Positions 24,707 to 34,788 of a stretch of 42,776 bases of DNA are shown here, piece after piece. A program made the translations under genes and the position numbers. Position 1 is the stretch's first letter, and every line of letters begins with the position of its first letter. The stretch comes from Alphaproteobacteria bacterium (lineage in GTDB: Bacteria; Pseudomonadota; Alphaproteobacteria; Micavibrionales; Micavibrionaceae), in contig JAGLMC010000004.1 in the NCBI GenBank assembly GCA_023140215.1, positions 1 to 42,776 on the forward strand, given 5' to 3'. The notes under the pieces were generated by a model. The model saw only the letters and a list, made by a program, of their open reading frames with translations, was not told where the DNA came from and made no database searches.

Positions 24707-26605
24707 TCATTTACTTTCTTTTTTAGCTGTAGCTTTTTTAGCAGGTTTTTTATCTTCGTCTTTTTCTTCTTCTTCTTTTGCTTTTGTTTTTGAAGCAGGT
24801 TTTTTAGCAGTTGCCTTTTTTGCTGTAGCTTTTTTCTCTGGTTTTTCTTCAGAGCTATTATCTTCAGAGTTATTGTCTTCAGATTTTTCAACGCTTGCTT
24901 CATTTTCCTTTTCCTGAAGAGCAGCGCCAAGAATATCACCAAGAGAAGCCCCACTTTCTGTTGAACCAAACTTTTTCATTGCTTGCTTGTCTTCATCAAT
25001 CTCTCTAGCCTTAATTGAAAGAGTGATTTTGCGTGTTTTCTTGTCAAGGCTTACAACTTTTGCATCAACTTTTTCACCAACAGCAAAACGATCTGTACGT
25101 TGCTCAGAGCGTTCACGGGATAGATCTGTTTTCTTGATAATTCCTGTTATATTGTTGTTTAAATTAACTTCAATGCTGGTATTTCCAATTTCTGAAACCG
25201 TACAAGTAACAATAGTACCTTTTGCCATGCCTTTTAAAGCTCCTTCAAAAGGATCACTTGTTAATTGTTTAATTCCAAGAGCAATCCGTTCTTTTTCAGG
25301 ATCTATATCAAGAATTTTGATTTTGATTATATCGCCTTTGTTATACGAGGCTAGCGCTTCTTCTGTTTCATCTTCCCATGAGATATCAGACAAATGAACC
25401 ATTCCATCAATTTCTCCCGGAAGACCAACAAAAAGCCCAAATTCAGTTTTGTTACGGACTTCTCCTTCGAGTTCTTGACTAACTTTATGAGAATCAGCAA
25501 AGCTTTGCCATGGATTTTCCTGACACTGTTTTATACCGAGGGAAATACGGCGTTTTTCTTCATCAACATCAAGAACCATTACTTTAACTTGTTCAGATGT
25601 AGAAACAATTTTACCCGGATGAATATTTTTCTTTGTCCATGACATTTCTGAAACATGCACTAAACCTTCTATACCATCTTCAAGTTCCACAAATGCTCCG
25701 TAATCGGCAATGTTTGTAACTCGACCGGTAAGGAGTGATCCTTTTACGAATGTTTCGGCTATATTTTTCCAAGGATCATCTTCCAGTTGTTTCATGCCAA
25801 GAGAAATACGTCCATTTTCTTCGTTAAAGCGTATAATTTGAACGTCAATGGTTTGGCCAATTTGTAAAGTTTCTGATGGATGATTTATACGTTTCCATGA
25901 AATATCTGTGACATGTAGCAAGCCATCAACACCGCCAAGATCAACAAAAGCACCGTAATCTGTAATATTTTTAACAATTCCCTGAAGAACTTGTCCTTCT
26001 TTGAGATTTTCAAGCAGTTCATTGCGTGCTTCTGCTCGGCTTTCTTCAAGAACAGCTCGACGAGAAACAACAATATTTCCTCTACTACGATCCATTTTCA
26101 AAATGATGAACGGTTGTGGAGTTCCCATTAATGGTGAAACATCACGTACCGGACGAATATCAACCTGTGAGCCGGGCAAGAATGCTACAGCACCACCAAG
26201 ATCAACTGTGAAACCTCCTTTAACGCGGCCAAATATAACGCCGGTTACTCGCTCGTTTTTCTCAGTAGATTTTTCAAGCTCAATCCAGACTTCTTCTCTG
26301 CGTGCTTTTTCGCGTGAGAGAACAGATTCGCCATGACGGTTTTCCATGCGTTCAACGAAAACTTCAACAGTATCACCGGTTTTAATTTCCAAGTCTTCGC
26401 CCGGTTTGGAAAATTCTTGTAGAGGAATGCGACCTTCTGATTTTAGGCCGACATCAACCAAGACAAAATCGTTATCAACATGAATAACTGTTCCGTTAAC
26501 AACATTTCCTGTAAATGTTTTTTGACCTTTGAGGGAGTCTTCCAGTAGAGATGCGAATTCTTTTGAATCTTCACGATCCTGTAATCTTGCAGATGTTCCT
26601 GCCAT
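24707..26605 (-). CDS. rpsA: 30S ribosomal protein S1
   Basis: RNA-binding ribosomal protein that helps mRNAs dock on the 30S subunit. The 632-residue protein contains six S1 (OB-fold) repeats at roughly 33-100, 117-183, 204-272, 289-357, 376-446 and 463-532. The central ones have the DYGAFVDLGG..GLLHVTD(I/M)SW pattern. It is longer than E. coli S1 (557) because of a charged low-complexity tail (571-632) of Glu/Asp followed by Lys/Ala repeats such as KKATAKK. The tail begins after the SLGDILGAALQE segment found in other alphaproteobacterial S1 proteins. It follows cmk by 114 bases, the conserved order. The Shine-Dalgarno is weak, and S1 genes are often autoregulated. Confidence 0.97.
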   Translation of the reverse strand: MAGTSARLQDREDSKEFASLLEDSLKGQKTFTGNVVNGTVIHVDNDFVLVDVGLKSEGRIPLQEFSKPGEDLEIKTGDTVEVFVERMENRHGESVLSREKARREEVWIELEKSTEKNERVTGVIFGRVKGGFTVDLGGAVAFLPGSQVDIRPVRDVSPLMGTPQPFIILKMDRSRGNIVVSRRAVLEESRAEARNELLENLKEGQVLQGIVKNITDYGAFVDLGGVDGLLHVTDISWKRINHPSETLQIGQTIDVQIIRFNEENGRISLGMKQLEDDPWKNIAETFVKGSLLTGRVTNIADYGAFVELEDGIEGLVHVSEMSWTKKNIHPGKIVSTSEQVKVMVLDVDEEKRRISLGIKQCQENPWQSFADSHKVSQELEGEVRNKTEFGLFVGLPGEIDGMVHLSDISWEDETEEALASYNKGDIIKIKILDIDPEKERIALGIKQLTSDPFEGALKGMAKGTIVTCTVSEIGNTSIEVNLNNNITGIIKKTDLSRERSEQRTDRFAVGEKVDAKVVSLDKKTRKITLSIKAREIDEDKQAMKKFGSTESGASLGDILGAALQEKENEASVEKSEDNNSEDNSSEEKPEKKATAKKATAKKPASKTKAKEEEEKDEDKKPAKKATAKKESK

Positions 26606-26719
26606 AGTTTTAGTCTTTCATTTGTTAGTGTTAAATAATGCCTCAATCACTCCATAAATTGTCAAAGCGAACGAACATTTGTTTTAATGACTATGTGAAG
26701 GGTGCAATAACAAAAGAGA

Positions 26720-27406
26720 CTATAAGGTAGAAAGCTTGCCCTCTATAATTTGTAAGGCCTTTTTTAGCATTTCATCCTGCCCTAAGTTACTTGTATCAAG
26801 TACAATGGCATCCTTGGCGGGCTTCATGGGAGCTAGTTGACGGTTGGCATCCCTAGTATCACGCGCACGCATATCCTTTAAAACGGCATCATATGTAACG
26901 TCTAAGCCTTTAGATTGCAACTCTTTTGTGCGTCTTTGTGCACGAATCTCGCTGCCGGCTGTTATAAAAAGTTTTACTGAGGCTTCAGGGCAAATAATTG
27001 TCCCTATATCTCTTCCGTCTAAAACAGCGCCGGAGTAGGCTTTCCCCGGATTTTTAGCAAAATTACGTTGAATATCTATAAGACATTTTCTAACATTGTT
27101 TTGTGAAGCTATTTTAGAAGCAGCTTCTCCAATTTCTTCTTTTCGTAGAGCCGGATTGTGCAAAATATCGGAAAGAGAGTTAGCAGAAGCAATTTTGTTT
27201 ATTAAATCTTTAGTTCCTTGAAGTGCATTTTCTTCATTTTCCGGATCATTACCGGATTGCAATATTTCATAAGCAACTGCCCGGTAAAGCGCACCTGTAT
27301 CCATATAGGCAAATCCAAGAGTTGTTGCAATTTTTTGTGATAATGTTCCCTTACCGCTAGCGGCCGTACCATCAACTGAAATAATAATGTTTTTCTTTGT
27401 ATCCAT
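26720..27406 (-). CDS. cmk: Cytidylate kinase Cmk
   Basis: Phosphorylates CMP and dCMP with ATP for nucleotide salvage. The 228-residue protein has the P-loop GTAASGKGT at 13-21, then MDTGALYRAVAY, the GRDIGT motif, the lid region (RRTKELQ) and DTRDANRQLAPMKPA near the C-terminus. The length fits the family. It lies upstream of rpsA in the same direction. aroA, which usually precedes cmk in alphaproteobacteria, is replaced by a divergent nucleotidyltransferase gene. The 136-base spacer to that gene must hold both promoters, but I see no consensus boxes. Confidence 0.96.
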   Translation of the reverse strand: MDTKKNIIISVDGTAASGKGTLSQKIATTLGFAYMDTGALYRAVAYEILQSGNDPENEENALQGTKDLINKIASANSLSDILHNPALRKEEIGEAASKIASQNNVRKCLIDIQRNFAKNPGKAYSGAVLDGRDIGTIICPEASVKLFITAGSEIRAQRRTKELQSKGLDVTYDAVLKDMRARDTRDANRQLAPMKPAKDAIVLDTSNLGQDEMLKKALQIIEGKLSTL

Positions 27407-27542
27407 TGAAAGCCTTGAAATATAAATCTCTCTATGACAAAATTGCTGAAATTTATAAATAAAAATCAGAATTATTTAATTTTAATCTACTCTATTTAAT
27501 CCATTCTATTTTAGAAGATAGCGGAACTAAATATAAATTACT

Positions 27543-28268
27543 ATGATCTCATTTAAAGCTTTTATTTTGGCTGCCGGTTTTGGAACGCGTATGCTTCCAT
27601 TAACAAATCGTATACCAAAACCGCTTGTTGAAATTGCCGGACGATCACTTATTGATCGTATCCTTGACCATTTAGAACAGGCAAATATACAAGATGTTAT
27701 GATTAACACACATCATCTTTCTGATGTCCTTACAAAACATTTGGAAGCAAGAATAGCTCCCAAAATTACATTTTCACATGAGGAAAAAATTCTGGATACA
27801 GGCGGTGGCATTAAAAGAAAACTTTCATTTTTTAATAATGATCCATTCTTTGTTATCAGTGGTGATAGTTTTTGGGAAAATGGCCGGCAAAATACTCTAA
27901 AGCACCTGTCATCATATTGGGATTCAGATAAAATGGATGTTTTGCTTTTACTTCAACCAGTCTCTTCAATGAATCTAACCAATGGTATCGGTGATTATAA
28001 TATGGATAAAGATGGACGCATCACACGTTCAAAAGATAAAACTGGAAAATATATGTTTACAAGCATACGAATTAACCATCCGCGTGCTTTTAAGAATACT
28101 CGAAAGGATATCTTTTCCTATCTTGAAATTATGGATAACGCAGAACATAATGGACGGTTATACGGTCTTGTCCATGAGGGGAAATGGTATCACATTAGTA
28201 CATTAAAAGATTTAAACGTTGTTAACAATTCAGTTAACAATGCACATGAACAAAAAGATATTAAATAA
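27543..28268 (+). CDS. Nucleotidyltransferase, MurU-like
   Basis: Sugar-1-phosphate nucleotidyltransferase of about 241 residues with AAGFGTRMLPLT at 10-21 and the substrate lysine in IPKPLVEIAGRSLI. This is the fold of MurU, which makes UDP-MurNAc from MurNAc-1-phosphate in the cell-wall recycling route. The GDSFWE segment is consistent with the active-site region. In alphaproteobacteria this gene commonly lies in tsaE-amgK-murU-addB-addA. Here addB follows after five bases, but amgK and tsaE are missing upstream, where cmk diverges. The MurU function rests on motif and context. Mannose-1-phosphate guanylyltransferase-like activity is an alternative. Confidence 0.8.
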   Translation: MISFKAFILAAGFGTRMLPLTNRIPKPLVEIAGRSLIDRILDHLEQANIQDVMINTHHLSDVLTKHLEARIAPKITFSHEEKILDTGGGIKRKLSFFNNDPFFVISGDSFWENGRQNTLKHLSSYWDSDKMDVLLLLQPVSSMNLTNGIGDYNMDKDGRITRSKDKTGKYMFTSIRINHPRAFKNTRKDIFSYLEIMDNAEHNGRLYGLVHEGKWYHISTLKDLNVVNNSVNNAHEQKDIK

Positions 28269-28273
28269 AAAAC

Positions 28274-31222
28274 ATGAATGAACATACCGCAAAGAATATC
28301 TATACAATACCAGCCGGTATGCCATTTGCCAAAGCTTTAGCCTCAAAGCTTTTAATAGATACACAAGACTATCCGGAAACACTTTCACAAATAAGAATCT
28401 TTTTACCGACACGCCGTGCTTGCCGTGTAATTCGTGAAGCTTTTCTTCAAGTTAGCAAGGGAAAGGCACTTTTATTGCCGCGTCTACAAGCTCTGGGAGA
28501 TATAGATGAAGAAGAGCTTTCACTTTCAATAGCTGGAAAAGAAGGCGTTAACACACTTTTAGATTTACCACCTGCACTTTCTCCATTACGCAGGCAATTA
28601 TTGCTTGCAAAGGTTATTGAATCTTTACCGGATTTTGCTCAAACACCTGAACATACGCTGTCATTGGCAGGGTCTTTAGGGATTCTTATGGATCAAATTT
28701 ATACAGAAAATTTAAGTATCCATAATTTAGATAAACTTGTTCCAGTTGAATTTGCTGAGCATTGGCAAATAACAATTGATTTTCTTAAAATACTGAGCGA
28801 GCACTGGCCAAAAATTCTTAAAGAGAAGAATGTTATTGATGGTGCTGACCGTCGCAATCGTCTTATTCTTGCTCTTAGCAGGCATTGGCAGAAATCACCA
28901 CCGGAATTTCCTGTAATCGCCGCAGGTTCGACAGGTTCTATTCCGGCTACTGCGCATTTATTATCCATTATAGCTTCATTACCTAACGGACAAGTCGTTT
29001 TACCCGGAGTTGATAAGAATATGGATAAAGCAAGTTGGGAAACAATAAATGCATCTCATCCACAATACGGATTTAAACATTTATGTGAATATATGAAAAT
29101 AAATATTAATGATATCAAGGAATTGCCGATAGATACCGACTGTGCGGTTTCTTTAGCTAGAAGAAAAATGGCATGTGAAATTATGCGTCCTGCAGAAACA
29201 ACTTTAAACTGGATAACACTAAGCAAACAAAGCAATATTATTCAGACATTAAAGACAGCCTCTAACGATTTAACATATATTGAATGCGATCATGAACGTG
29301 AAGAAGCTCAAACCATTGCGCTTCTTATGCGGGAAATATTAGAAGAACCGGAAAAAACTGCAGCGCTTATTACTCCTAATCGCACGTTAGCACGAAGAGT
29401 TAAAATAGCATGTCAACGCTGGGAAATACAAATTGATGATTCTGCCGGACAAGCATTAAATCAAACATCATTAGGTACATTCTTACATTTAACAGCTAAT
29501 GCTTGCATACAAGAGCTTTCTCCGACTTCTTTGTTAGCACTTCTTAAGCACAGGCTTTGCCATATAATAAAAAATAAAAAAGAAATATATGCTTTTGAAA
29601 AAACAATATTGCGTGGAAGAAAGCCGGCTCCCGGATTTAAAGGTCTATATGAAAGACTCGAGGTAAAAGAAAACAAAGAAAATTTGCAAGCCATATTGGA
29701 TACATTAGAGCCTATATTTTCTCCATTCATAAAATTAACTAATCATCATCATCATTTCAGGGATTTTCTAAAAGCACATATGGCTATGATAGAAGCTCTC
29801 TCCAATTCACAAAAACTTTGGGATAATGAAGAAGGAGAAGCAGCATCTCGATTTTTAGCAGAGCTTTGGGAACAAACAGATCTACCTGAAAATATTACCG
29901 CACGACACTATGCAGATATGCTGGAGCAATTCTTTAAGAACATTACCGTACGCCCCGCATACGGCACACATCCGCGCTTGATGATTTTAGGACAGCTAGA
30001 AGCGCGGCTGGTTGATACGGATCTTGTAATCCTTGGTGGTTTAAATGAAGGCACATGGCCACCGGACTCCGGACATGATCCGTGGATGTCCCGACAAATG
30101 CGTATGGAATTCGGTCTTCCGGACTCACAGCGCAGCATTGGTCTTGCTGCGCATGATTTTGTTCAGGCATTTTGCGCACCGCGTGTTGTACTTACAAGAT
30201 CCAAGCGTGTAGAAGGAGTGCAGAGCGTTCCTGCGCGCTGGTTACAACGTCTTGATATTGTGTTTAAAGCCGCAGGACTATCAAAAGAAGAAATAACAAC
30301 TTCCCCATATAAACACTGGGCGAGCGTGCTTGATTTACCTGAGAAACAGAGTCATTACACACGTCCGGAACCTACGCCGCCAGTTGAAAAACGCCCGCGA
30401 ACGCTTTCAGCTACGCGCATTGAAACATGGTTAAAAGACCCATATGCTATTTATGCGCGATATATTCTAAAATTAAAAAAACTGGATCCACTTGAACAAC
30501 AGCCTGACGCTGCTTTACGCGGTACAATGCTGCATGAAATTCTCGATCATTTTGTAACAGCATATCCAAAAGATATTCCTGAAAATGCAAATAGTATTTT
30601 AACCCAATATGCTCGCAATTCTCTTGAGGCTAACTATGATGATCCGGCACTCTGGAGTTTTTGGTGGCCTAGATTTTCACGATTAAGCGAATGGTACATT
30701 AATCATGAAAAACAATGGAGAGTTACAGCAAGTCCATTGCAAACAGAATCCACGGGGAAAATTGATATTCAAAGACCCGGAGGTATATTTACTATTACAG
30801 CCAAGGCAGACAGAATAGACAAGACAAGTACGGGCGTTGTTATTATTGATTATAAATCCGGTGGTACATATAGCAAAAAAGCAATTATAACCGGTGATCT
30901 ACCACAACTTCCTATTGAAGCTCTTATTGTTGCACATGGCGGATTTGCTGAAATTCCACAAAATGTTACATCTTTAGGTTACTGGATATTAACAGGCGGT
31001 TCTCCAGCAGGAAAAATCACAAGCATAAACAATGATATCGAGGACATAATAGCCTGTACAGAAAAAGGATTAAAAGCTCTGATAGATACATTTGATGATT
31101 CCGAAACACCTTATTATAGCATTCCTCGTCCGGATAAAGCTCCAAGATTTAATGATTACGAGCATCTTGCACGCGTACAGGAATGGAGTGTACTTGGTGA
31201 ATTAGATACGGAGAGTACATAA
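28274..31222 (+). CDS. addB: Double-strand break repair protein AddB
   Basis: Subunit of the AddAB helicase-nuclease that resects double-strand ends, recognises Chi-like sites and loads RecA. The 982-residue protein has an N-terminal inactivated helicase-like region (IFLPTRRACRVIREAF), middle segments LGGLNEGTWPP and RSKRVEGVQSVPARWLQRL, and a C-terminal PD-(D/E)XK nuclease domain. The nuclease domain includes ALRGTMLHEILDHF and the active-site IIDYKSG with D859 and K861. The length is standard for alphaproteobacterial AddB. The stop is two bases from the addA start, a tight operon. It probably shares a transcript with the MurU-like gene. Confidence 0.93.
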   Translation: MNEHTAKNIYTIPAGMPFAKALASKLLIDTQDYPETLSQIRIFLPTRRACRVIREAFLQVSKGKALLLPRLQALGDIDEEELSLSIAGKEGVNTLLDLPPALSPLRRQLLLAKVIESLPDFAQTPEHTLSLAGSLGILMDQIYTENLSIHNLDKLVPVEFAEHWQITIDFLKILSEHWPKILKEKNVIDGADRRNRLILALSRHWQKSPPEFPVIAAGSTGSIPATAHLLSIIASLPNGQVVLPGVDKNMDKASWETINASHPQYGFKHLCEYMKININDIKELPIDTDCAVSLARRKMACEIMRPAETTLNWITLSKQSNIIQTLKTASNDLTYIECDHEREEAQTIALLMREILEEPEKTAALITPNRTLARRVKIACQRWEIQIDDSAGQALNQTSLGTFLHLTANACIQELSPTSLLALLKHRLCHIIKNKKEIYAFEKTILRGRKPAPGFKGLYERLEVKENKENLQAILDTLEPIFSPFIKLTNHHHHFRDFLKAHMAMIEALSNSQKLWDNEEGEAASRFLAELWEQTDLPENITARHYADMLEQFFKNITVRPAYGTHPRLMILGQLEARLVDTDLVILGGLNEGTWPPDSGHDPWMSRQMRMEFGLPDSQRSIGLAAHDFVQAFCAPRVVLTRSKRVEGVQSVPARWLQRLDIVFKAAGLSKEEITTSPYKHWASVLDLPEKQSHYTRPEPTPPVEKRPRTLSATRIETWLKDPYAIYARYILKLKKLDPLEQQPDAALRGTMLHEILDHFVTAYPKDIPENANSILTQYARNSLEANYDDPALWSFWWPRFSRLSEWYINHEKQWRVTASPLQTESTGKIDIQRPGGIFTITAKADRIDKTSTGVVIIDYKSGGTYSKKAIITGDLPQLPIEALIVAHGGFAEIPQNVTSLGYWILTGGSPAGKITSINNDIEDIIACTEKGLKALIDTFDDSETPYYSIPRPDKAPRFNDYEHLARVQEWSVLGELDTEST

Positions 31223-31224
31223 AC

Positions 31225-34200
31225 ATGAAACAAACATCGTCACAAAAACAAGATAGTGAATTTTTAACAGATCTTGATCCAAATGTTAGACAACAGCAAG
31301 CTGCTGATCCTGATTGTTCTGTTTGGGTTAGTGCTTCAGCCGGAACAGGAAAAACAAAAGTTTTAACAGATAGAGTCTTACGTTTACTTTTACCCAGACA
31401 AAATGGAATGTCTGGAACAAATCCACATAAAATCTTGTGTTTAACCTTCACAAAAGCCGCAGCCAGTGAAATGGCTATCCGTATTAATAAAACTCTTGGA
31501 ATGTGGGCTGTTATCTCAAATGAAGAATTGGAAAAAGAACTTAAAGACCTTTTGGGAAAAGTTCCATCAATAAATGATATAGAAACAGCAAGACGTTTAT
31601 TTGCTGATGTTGTTGATACGCCCGGTGGATTAAAGATCATGACAATTCATTCTTTTTGTCAATCAGTTCTAAGCCGCTTTCCTCTTGAATCAGGTCTTCC
31701 TCCATATTTTTCCGTACTGGAAGATATGGAAGCAAGCACATTACTTGCTTCTGCGCGAGATCAAGTTCTTGAATCCGTAGAAAAAGAAAGTGGCTCTATA
31801 GCAAATCAAGCTCTCCACCAAATAGCCAAAACTGTTAATAGTGAGCAATTTAACGGCCTTATCAAATCTGTAACCTCAGAACGGAATCAATTAAATCGTT
31901 TGATAGATAAAACTTTTGACATTGAAGGACTGTACGTATCTATATGCGAAACATTAAATATAGAAGTCGGCATAAATGCTAAAGATGTACTCCTCGAAGC
32001 TTGTCAAAACGAAGCTTTCAATCATGCCGATCTTAAATCTGCTTGTACGTCTCTTATTGATCTTGGTTCAAAAACATATCAGGTAAATGGTGAAATTATA
32101 AATAATTGGCTTATTGCAACGCCGGAAGAACGTACTGAAAATTTCCAAGCCTATCTTTCCATTTTCTTAAAAAAACAAGATGGAGAACCAAAAGATAAAC
32201 TAGGTAGTAAAGATGTACCGGAATTTGCTGTTGAAATATTACGTCAGGAACAGATCAGACTTATAGAGTTAAAAGACAAGATTAATGCTGCGCATTGTGC
32301 AATATTTACGCGGGATATTTTACATTTAAGTCAAGCTATTATCAATAAATATCAAGCACTTAAAATAAACCGAGCCACTCTTGATTTTGATGACTTAATT
32401 CTCAAAACCAAACAACTTCTTAATACAAAGAACTTTGCAAGTTGGGTGCTTTATAAGCTGGATCAAGGTATTGAGCATATCTTGGTTGATGAAGCACAAG
32501 ATACAAATCCGGAACAATGGGAAATTATTGAAGCTCTGTGCAATGAGTTTTTTGCCGGAAAAGGACAAACTGAAAAAACGCGCTCGATCTTTACAGTTGG
32601 TGATGAAAAGCAATCAATATATAGCTTTCAACGAGCCTCCCCTAAAGAATTTAAACGAATGCGTCACTTTTTTGCTGATAAAATCATAACTGCTGATGCT
32701 TTCTGGAAGGATTTGAAGTTAAATATTTCTTTTCGTTCTACACAAGCAATTCTAAAAACTGTTGATGCTGTTTTTTCTTTACCGGCATTACAAAAAAATC
32801 TGAGCGATGAACAAATTAAGCATCATGCTTTTCGACATCGTCAAGCCGGACATGTAGAACTTTGGCCTGTATTTGAACCAAAAGAAAAAAAAGAAATTGA
32901 TCCGTGGGAATCACCGACAAAAATAATAGAATCACCTTCCGGTCAAACTATGCTAGCTGAATATATTGCAAAAACTATAAAGAACTGGATAGATAATAAA
33001 AAAATATTATCGTCAAAAAACCGTCCAATACATGCTGGTGATATTCTCATATTGGTTCGTACACGAACAACTCTTGTTAATCAAATAACTAGAGCATTAA
33101 AAAATAATAATATTCCTGTAAGCGGTGTTGATAGGATGGTTCTCGGTAATCAGCTAGTTGTGCAAGATCTTACCGCATTTGCAGAATTTACTTTACTTCC
33201 AGACGATGACTTAACTCTTGCCTGTATTTTAAAATCTCCGGTTATCGGGCTAAATGAAGAGGATATCTATAATCTTGCTATAGATCGTTCATCAACTTTG
33301 TGGAAAGCTCTGCAAAATAGTCCGCATAATAAAATAACAAACTATCTATCAAGCTTGATTCATATGGCCTCTGATATGCCGCCATATGAGTTTTTCAGCC
33401 ATATTCTCCAATTACCATGTCCAGCAGATAAAATCAGCGCCACGCGGGCAATTCGCGGGCGTTTAGGTGATGATGCGCTTGATTCTATTGATGAATTTTT
33501 AAATGCTACTCTAGCATTTGAACGTACGTATCCATCATCTTTACAAAAGTTTTTACACTGGCATTATAATAATCAAACGGAAGTTAAAAGAGAGCTGAGC
33601 GAACATAGTAAACATGTTCGTATTATGACTATACATGGAGCTAAAGGACTGCAAGCACCAATAGTCATAATGCCGGATACATTTCGTACGTTCACATCAC
33701 CGCCATCACAAAACAATAGACGCTTTATTTGGCCGGATAAATCCGGACTGAACATACCATTGTGGTCTCCACGAAAAGATTTTGATTGTGAAGTATTTAA
33801 GCAGGCGTTGGGGAAACTGGATAAGCTTCAGGAAGAAGAATATCAACGCTTACTTTATGTAGCTATGACACGAGCAGAAGATCAGCTATATGTTGCAGGC
33901 TATAAAGAACAAAAAACTCCAATTAATGATAGCTGGTATAACTACATTAAAGCCGGACTTGAAACTTTGCCAGAACATGAGCTACTGGGGGATGGGCGTA
34001 TTTGCGTTAGTAATCCGCAGACAGGTGATCCGGAAAGAAATAAAATAGTAAAAGCTTCCGGATATCAATCTGAAAAGTTACCGTTATGGGCAAATATTGC
34101 TGCGCCAAAAGAACCGCTTCCGCCGAAGCCTCTGATACCTTCAAAATCATCAGAGATAAAAACAAATAATTTCACTCGTGGAAATTTAACGCACAAATTA

Positions 34201-34635
34201 CTAGAAATACTTCCTGAAATTCCAGTAGAGAATAGAAAAAATACTGCAACAATTTTTATAAAGCGATATGGAATTGCGCTATCTGCTAACAGTCAGAATA
34301 GTATTATTAATGAAACACTTAAGATACTTGAGCATCCGGAATTTGCTCCAATTTTTGGTGTTAATTCACAAGCAGAAGTTCCGATTACAGCGATTATATC
34401 CAAACAGATTATAAGCGGGCAAATTGACAGGCTTTTAATTACAGATAAAGAAATCTGGATTATTGATTATAAAACTAATCGTTCTCCACCGGAAAAGCCT
34501 GAACATGTAGAGGATATATATATAAAACAGTTAAAAGCTTATGTAGATGTGCTGCAACAAATCTATCCACATAGAATTATACATAGTGCTTTATTATGGA
34601 CGGACTCTTTAATCTTAATGCCAATTGATGTATAG
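31225..34635 (+). CDS. addA: Double-strand break repair helicase-nuclease AddA
   Basis: UvrD-like 3'-5' helicase and nuclease subunit of AddAB. The 1136-residue protein shows Walker A ASAGTGKTK (38-46), CLTFTKAAASEMA, helicase motif II VDEAQDTN with D422/E423, GDEKQSIYSFQRA, IMTIHGAKGLQAPIVIMPD (motif V region) and LLYVAMTRAEDQLY (motif VI). The C-terminal nuclease motif IIDYKTNR has D1081 and K1083. All catalytic motifs are intact. It is the last gene of the run. No clear terminator was found in the 153 bases before acsA, and trxA, often next, is absent. Confidence 0.96.
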   Translation: MKQTSSQKQDSEFLTDLDPNVRQQQAADPDCSVWVSASAGTGKTKVLTDRVLRLLLPRQNGMSGTNPHKILCLTFTKAAASEMAIRINKTLGMWAVISNEELEKELKDLLGKVPSINDIETARRLFADVVDTPGGLKIMTIHSFCQSVLSRFPLESGLPPYFSVLEDMEASTLLASARDQVLESVEKESGSIANQALHQIAKTVNSEQFNGLIKSVTSERNQLNRLIDKTFDIEGLYVSICETLNIEVGINAKDVLLEACQNEAFNHADLKSACTSLIDLGSKTYQVNGEIINNWLIATPEERTENFQAYLSIFLKKQDGEPKDKLGSKDVPEFAVEILRQEQIRLIELKDKINAAHCAIFTRDILHLSQAIINKYQALKINRATLDFDDLILKTKQLLNTKNFASWVLYKLDQGIEHILVDEAQDTNPEQWEIIEALCNEFFAGKGQTEKTRSIFTVGDEKQSIYSFQRASPKEFKRMRHFFADKIITADAFWKDLKLNISFRSTQAILKTVDAVFSLPALQKNLSDEQIKHHAFRHRQAGHVELWPVFEPKEKKEIDPWESPTKIIESPSGQTMLAEYIAKTIKNWIDNKKILSSKNRPIHAGDILILVRTRTTLVNQITRALKNNNIPVSGVDRMVLGNQLVVQDLTAFAEFTLLPDDDLTLACILKSPVIGLNEEDIYNLAIDRSSTLWKALQNSPHNKITNYLSSLIHMASDMPPYEFFSHILQLPCPADKISATRAIRGRLGDDALDSIDEFLNATLAFERTYPSSLQKFLHWHYNNQTEVKRELSEHSKHVRIMTIHGAKGLQAPIVIMPDTFRTFTSPPSQNNRRFIWPDKSGLNIPLWSPRKDFDCEVFKQALGKLDKLQEEEYQRLLYVAMTRAEDQLYVAGYKEQKTPINDSWYNYIKAGLETLPEHELLGDGRICVSNPQTGDPERNKIVKASGYQSEKLPLWANIAAPKEPLPPKPLIPSKSSEIKTNNFTRGNLTHKLLEILPEIPVENRKNTATIFIKRYGIALSANSQNSIINETLKILEHPEFAPIFGVNSQAEVPITAIISKQIISGQIDRLLITDKEIWIIDYKTNRSPPEKPEHVEDIYIKQLKAYVDVLQQIYPHRIIHSALLWTDSLILMPIDV

Positions 34636-34788
34636 TGTGGCAGATTGAATTAAGGGCAGGTGATTGTATAATAAAATAAGTGAAAATGCCGTATGTGCGT
34701 CAATTAAAAGAAATATCCTTTTATACTTTACAATTATGAGTCGCTATGATTCCATCACATGTAAAATTAAACAACAGGAGACCTCAAT

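Noticed and set aside
24637-24969. Lysine-rich minus-strand frame overlapping the rpsA 3' end
   Set aside because: It is an out-of-frame reading of the low-complexity tail of S1.
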